The notes beneath the pieces were generated by a model. The model was not told the DNA's origin and ran no database searches. It saw only the letters and a list, made by a program, of their open reading frames with translations. A stretch of DNA of 25,178 nucleotides, taken from assembly GCA_011947345.1 (NCBI GenBank), contig JAAVTG010000080.1:1-25178 (forward strand), given 5' to 3'. The stretch comes from Phytophthora quininea. Lineage: Eukaryota > Oomycota > Peronosporomycetes > Peronosporales > Peronosporaceae. Shown here piece by piece: positions 20,627-25,178 of this stretch (positions within the stretch are counted from its first letter, which is position 1; each line of letters opens with the position of its first letter). The position numbers and the translations under genes were made by a program.

Positions 20627-22048
20627 ATGGACGTGGTCAAGACCGAGGCCGCGCGCATCCAGGAGCTGTCGCTGACGCCCAAGGACGACGCGCGGGCCTC
20701 CCCAAGCGCAAGCTGCAGGCGGCTCAAGCGCCCGACGAACTGGCGCTGGATGGGGGCGACATTCCTCAAGAGAGGAAGCGAGGCAAGCGAGCGCTCAGCT
20801 CGGGGCTGCTACGCAGGGACGGAGCGCTCGTGGAAGTGCAGGGGCTGCTGATAGTGGCCGAGCAGGTCGACCGCGCGCCGGAGAGCGGCCCGCCCGTGTT
20901 CCGGACGCTGGGATCGGTACGGAAACGTTGCAAGGAGATTGCTGACATAAGAGGAGCCATGGCTAAAGGACTGTGCCTTGGTAGATTCAATGCGTGTTGG
21001 TGTGCAAAGGCGGCGGCTTGTTCCTGGAGACGGTGAGCAGTGACAGTCACCACACCATTGTGCTGGATGTGGACGCCATGGAGCTTGTACACGAGCCGTT
21101 GCAGCGAGACCGCAAGTTCCAGTTGAGTTATACGACCACGGGGATGAGTTCCAGAGGAGGGAAATTGCGAGCGTCGTCCTACGTCTTCATGGCTTCCACC
21201 AAGGAGCAGTACAGCGCCTGGGTCAATGGCATTCTAGCGAGGAAAGCCACCAGCGCAGAGAGACACCAGGAAGCTGCAGCGGACGAGAAGGAGACGGGGG
21301 CTGAAGCAGGGTTGAGGGACGAGCATAAACAGCAGACGCAGCCGTCAATTGGGGAGTTTGTGTTTGCGTCTCCACCCAGGACCAAGCACTTTATCCTGAT
21401 CCGACACGGCCACTACATCAATGCGCACGTTCCGCAGGTGGCCGACTCAGAGCAAGTGCTTTCGCAGATGGGCAGGCAGCAGGCTGGGCTTGCTGGCAAG
21501 TATCTGGGCAATATCCTGAGCCGAATCCCGAGTCGACATTATGTTTCGATCTGCCATAGCGATATGACGCGCGCAGTGGAGACAGCAGCGATCATTGGGA
21601 ATAACGTTGGGGAAGTCACGTTGAATGCTAGTCGACTGCTGCGAGAAGGCTGGCCGGGGATTCCATACTCGACAGAGTTCCCAGTGGGTGGGGAGGCTGC
21701 TGCTCGCACCAACAACGCCTTCAGCGCAGCGATGCAGGAGCGAGGCCGACTCGACTCGGAGCGTATGGAGAAGGCCTTCAAAAGTTCTTCTGTTCGGTGG
21801 GAGAAGCCCAGGAAGAGAACGAGGACGAGTCGTACTGCGTACTTGTCTGTCATGCCAATTTGATCCGGTTCTTCCTGTGTCGCGCGCTTGGCGTGGACCC
21901 GACAAGCACGTGGGGCCACTTCGAGATCAACCACTGCGGCGTCACGCGCATCGACGTGTGTATCAACCGACCGATCAAGGTGGTGGCCGTGAACGAGACT
22001 GGTCATCTGCCGCAGTCGCTTCTCACATCCAGCGAGGATCATTTGTGA
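20627..22048 (+). CDS. PH domain fused to PGAM5-like histidine phosphatase
   Basis: Two exons, 20627-20916 and 20985-22048, with a 68-bp intron (GTACGG...GTAG), in matching phase, about 451 residues after two base losses are allowed for. Residues about 50-180 look like a pleckstrin-homology domain (RALSSGLLRRDGALVE, VLVCKGGGLFLET, IVLDVDAMELV, YVFMASTKEQYSAWVNGI with the characteristic Trp at 176). Residues about 225-445 form a histidine phosphatase: FILIRHGHY with catalytic His near 238, SDMTRAVETA (Arg 293), LLREGWPGIP (Glu 318) and CVLVCHANLIRFFLCRALG with the second His. The last two motifs are closest to PGAM5, a protein Ser/Thr phosphatase. The PH domain suggests recruitment to phosphoinositide membranes. 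Frame breaks: four C at 20700-20703 and four A at 21780-21783, five expected at each. Confidence 0.88.
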
Positions 22049-22159
22049 CGAAGGCAACGACAAGGGTCATCTATAAGCTGGCAATGGCTGGTGTTTGTAT
22101 CGTCGACGTGTTAGAAACAAAGAGGCCACACGCCTAACTGAATGTTCACCCCCGTTGTT

Positions 22160-22997
22160 TTAGACTGCAGAGTTCGCGACGTGGTCCGTGCCGGAGAAAA
22201 AGTCCTCATTGAGAGCATCCAGTCTGGTCACTGTTCATGCGTCAGCTTCACATCGGCCGCTTCCAAGTTCTCCTTCTGTCTCGCTTCATGCACCGACTTG
22301 GGCAGCGTCGTGTACCCTTTGGCCAGGTCCCAGGCCAGCAGCACTTGAGCAGGCGTAGCATCCACCACCTTGGCGATCTCGACCAGTCTCGGGTCGTCGA
22401 TCTTCTTGGCGCGAGCCAGCGGCGAGAAGGCCTGCAGCAAGATGCCTTGCTCTTGGCAGTACTTGACCAGTGGCAGTCTGGTGTTCCACGGGTGCAGCTC
22501 GATCTGGTTCACGGCCGGCTTGACCCTCCACGTCTGTGCCAATTTGGCCAGATGGGGCTCTCCGAAGTTGGACACGCCAATGTCCTTGAGCACGCCTTCC
22601 TTTTGGAGGTCTTCCAGCGCTCGCCAAGTGTCAGCTCGGAGCTGTGGGTCGAACGGTTGGTGCAGCAGGAACAGATCGATGTAGTCGCAGCCAATCAACT
22701 CGTTGCTGGAGCGCGCTCCTTCGATAGCTTTGTCGTAGCCCCAGTGGAACTCACGCAGCTTGCTGGTGATGAAGATCTGCTCGCGAGGATGCCCGAGGCC
22801 CGCACAGCACGCCCTACATCGGTCTCGTTCTCGTACAGACGCGCCGTGTCGATGTGGCGGTAGCCCAGACGCAGAGCCGTCAACACCGACTCGTAGGCTT
22901 CGTCTCCAGGCGCGCACTTGTATACGCCCAGGCCCAGCAGCGGCATCCGCGCGCCACTCGGCAGCGCCACCTGCGGCACCATCTTGACAATGTGCAA
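22160..22997 (-). CDS. Aldo/keto reductase
   Basis: NADPH-dependent carbonyl reductase of the AKR barrel family, 279 residues once two missing bases are added (838 + 2 = 840). The start MHIVKMVPQ is at 22997, with 22982 as an alternative. Seen: [20 protein letters not shown] with Asp50 and Tyr55, REQIFITSK with Lys80, [11 protein letters not shown] with His113 (the AKR catalytic tetrad), then [32 protein letters not shown] and a LPKSVHEAR cofactor loop. Frame changes fall at about 22787-22788 (SGI/PREQIF) and at 22228-22230. There an apparent TGA comes before a natural C-terminus [15 protein letters not shown], ending at the TAA at 22160-22162. The substrate cannot be told from sequence. Confidence 0.9.
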
Positions 22998-23155
22998 AAA
23001 TTCTGATTTCGATCGACAATTTCATCCAATCCAAAGACGAATCAGACAATTCTGTTCAATCAAAATGCGAATCAGATAAACAGGCGAAGATCGACCCCTC
23101 TTCAACCGTCATTCAGCAACTTCTTCCCCAAGAGCTCAAGCTTCCGACGAAGAAG
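22998..23155. promoter_or_regulatory. Bidirectional promoter of AKR and cathepsin genes with repeated CGAATCAGA motif
   Basis: Only 158 bases separate the two starts. CGAATCAGA occurs at 23038-23046 and 23068-23076, exactly 30 bp apart. An inverted version with one extra T (TCTGATTTCG) lies at 23002-23011. The repetition makes this a good candidate transcription-factor site shared by both genes. Confidence 0.5.
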
Positions 23156-25178
23156 ATGCGCGTGCTGTTGCTGCTGGCGGCAGTGGCCTCCGTCTCTGCG
23201 CTCCCCTTCGAAGAGCCAATCCGAGGCGGCGGAGGCTACGTGCGCAGCAGTGACCGCTCGCAGTCGCTGACGTCGCCGCGTCCCCACGAGTATCTGGACG
23301 TGGCCAAGCTGCCCAAGAACTTCGACTGGCGCAATGTCAACGGCACGCGCTACGTGAGCATCAGCCGCAACCAGCACATCCCTCACTACTGTGGCTCCTG
23401 CTGGGCCTTCGGTACACACAATTCTTATTGTATCAAGTAATGTTTTATTGAAAACTAATGTTTTATTATCTTTTGTGATAGCGGCGACGTCTGCACTTGC
23501 GGATCGCATCCACATTGCCAAGGACCGCAACTCCCGCAACAAGTCGCCCGTGGAAGTGCACCGAGAGGTGGTGCTGTCTCCCAAGTGATCCTCAACTGTG
23601 ACCAGAAGGACAGCGGCTGTCATGGAGGAGACCAATTGGAGGCCTACCGCTTCATTAAAGAGAAGGGTGTCCCAGAGGAGGGCTGTCAGCGATATGCTGC
23701 TACTGGTCATGACACGGGCAACACCTGCACCCCTAAGGATATCTGCGAGAACTGTCTGCCGTCCAAGGGCTGCTTCCCGCAGAAGACGTACGACGCGTAC
23801 TACGTGTCGGAGTACGGCACGACGCTGGGGGAACAGCAAATGATGGCCGAGATCTATGCTCGCGGCCCGATCGCCTGCAGCGTGGCGGTTACAGACGATT
23901 TTTAAAGTACTCAGGGGGAATCTTTGACGACAAGACCAACAATACCGACGTGGACCACGCCATCTCGATCGTTGGGTGGGGAGAGGAGAACGGCGTGCCC
24001 TTCTGGGTGCTTCGCAACAGTTGGGGCAGCTTCTGGGGTGAGGATGGCTGGATGCGTCTTGTGAGAGGCGTCAACAACGTTGGAGTGGAAGGAGAGTGCG
24101 CGTTCGGTCCCCAAGGACGACGGATGGCCCACCCCAATTACCCTTGAAGAGGAGGAAGAGGTTGTGGAAGATGAAGGTGAGTCGGTCGACTCGGCCCTTG
24201 GCGGCTGCCGTCAGAAGCTGGAGTTTGCTGGCGGAGAGCGCGTTATCTCGCCACTGCCGCACGAAACGATGGATCTTAAAGATCTTCCCAAGGAATGGGA
24301 CTGGCGCAACGTCAACGGCAAGAACTTCGTCACGTGGGACAAGAACCAGCACATTCCGCAATACTGCGGTAGCTGCTGGGCCCAAGGAACGACAAGTGCT
24401 CTGTCGGATCGGATCTCCATTATGAGAAACGGTGAGCTGCTATTTCTTTAACAGATTGATGGTGTTGTACCACTAACGGATACTTTTGTGCAGCTTCATG
24501 GCCCGAGATTGCGCTGTCGCCGCAAGTACTCATCAACTGCCACGCTGGTGGCACCTGCAACAGTGGTAACCCTGGCTTGGTGTACGAGTACGCGCATCAG
24601 CATGGCATTCCGGACCAAACATGCCAAGCGTACCAAGCGAAGAATCTCGACTGCGATGCCTTTGCTATCTGCGAAACGTACGTTGATGAGCCACTGCTTC
24701 CTAGTGACGGTTGGCTTAATGACTGTTGTGATTCAGGTGCTGGCCGTCGAAGTCTTCGTTCACTCCTGGCGTTTGTGAGCCCATCAAGAAGTTCAACAAG
24801 TACTTTGTCTCGGAGTATGGATCCGTCAGCGGCGCGGACCGTATGAAGGCGGAGATCTACAAGCGTGGGCCTATTGGCTGCGGTGTTCACGCCACGGAGA
24901 AGTTCGAGTCGTACTCGGGCGGGATCTACTCAGAGCACATCATGTTCCCTGTCATCAACCACGAGATCTCTGTTGCTGGCTGGGGATACGATGAGGAGAC
25001 GGACACGGAATACTGTACGTTGTACACTGTGTTACTAGTGAGTGTCCATTAATTAACTTGTCTTGGTTTGAACAGGGATCGGCCGCAACTCGTGGGGCAC
25101 ATACTGGGGCGAGAATGGCTGGTTCCGCATTCAGATGCACCACAACAATCTGGGCATCGAGCAGGACTGCGACTGGGG
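23156..25178 (+). CDS. Secreted cathepsin X/Z-like cysteine protease with two protease domains, 3' end outside window
   Basis: Papain-family carboxypeptidase-type protease. It begins with a signal peptide ([17 protein letters not shown]). Domain 1: short propeptide, [13 protein letters not shown], the cathepsin X HIP mini-loop with the active Cys82 ([13 protein letters not shown]), [18 protein letters not shown] (His) and RNSWGSFWG (Asn). An acidic linker ([13 protein letters not shown]) leads to domain 2: [50 protein letters not shown] and RNSWGTYWG. Exons: 23156-23411, 23482-24431, 24494-24677, 24737-25014 and 25076 onward; introns 59-70 bp, phases agree. Base losses are inferred at 23580-23582, 23899-23903 and 24109-24112; with them exon 2 runs from domain 1 into domain 2. 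Domain 2 has no signal peptide or promoter room of its own, so one two-domain protein is favoured. Two adjacent genes remain possible. Confidence 0.85.

Noticed and set aside
24080..25178. Second cathepsin as an independent downstream gene
   Set aside because: It has no signal peptide and no intergenic promoter space, and the acidic linker is continuous with domain 1 once the C run at 24109-24112 is allowed for. Kept as an alternative, not the main call.
1..25178. Programmed ribosomal frameshifting as the reason for the frame breaks
   Set aside because: Breaks occur in unrelated housekeeping genes at plain homopolymers, with no slippery heptamer plus pseudoknot pattern; base loss is simpler.

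Overview
This is nuclear DNA of a eukaryote, most likely an oomycete (Phytophthora or Peronosporales type). The evidence is tightly packed genes on both strands, GT-AG introns of only 55-82 bp, and a gene set of calpain, cathepsin X-like protease, PGSIP6-type GT8 enzyme, MOZART1, a CxxxxC...CxxH zinc-finger protein, PKA, TBL2 and a long 2-oxoglutarate oxygenase. I see no bacterial operon, tRNA, rRNA or CRISPR array. The genus is an inference.

Layout. 1-1272 (-) is a calpain protease whose 3' part lies outside the window. 1695-2315 (+) is a zinc-finger protein and 2586-3031 (+) is MOZART1. 3162-4852 (-) is a membrane-anchored GT8 glycosyltransferase. 4853-10402 is a gene-poor, repeat-like stretch holding a dead MULE transposase (5386-7423), a strong hairpin (7737-7785) and an HSP70 pseudogene (8993-9837). 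10403-11454 (+) is the PKA catalytic subunit and 11790-12580 (-) a short-chain dehydrogenase. 12912-14431 (+) is a TBL2-like WD40 protein with six exons. 14556-16906 (+) is a broken 2OG-Fe(II) oxygenase gene. 17322-18567 (+) is aspartylglucosaminidase and 18643-19995 (-) a SET-domain lysine methyltransferase. 20627-22048 (+) encodes a PH domain fused to a PGAM5-like phosphatase. 22160-22997 (-) is an aldo/keto reductase. 23156-25178 (+) is a secreted cathepsin X-like protease in which a second complete-looking protease domain follows the first; it runs off the right edge.

The most general observation is that nearly every long gene here is interrupted by apparent single-base deletions, very often where a run of five identical bases would be expected and only four are present. 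Adding the missing bases back makes exon lengths and splice phases agree, and catalytic residues are intact. I therefore read these as probable sequence or assembly errors in working genes. By contrast the MULE, the HSP70 copy and probably the 2OG oxygenase carry nonsense or missense changes or deletions that indel errors cannot explain, so they look genuinely dead.

Functionally this is ordinary housekeeping plus lysosomal and secretory protein and glycoprotein breakdown (two-domain cathepsin, aspartylglucosaminidase), signalling (PKA, calpain, PH-PGAM5) and redox enzymes (SDR, AKR, 2OG oxygenase). The unusual items are the two-domain cathepsin and the PH-PGAM5 fusion.
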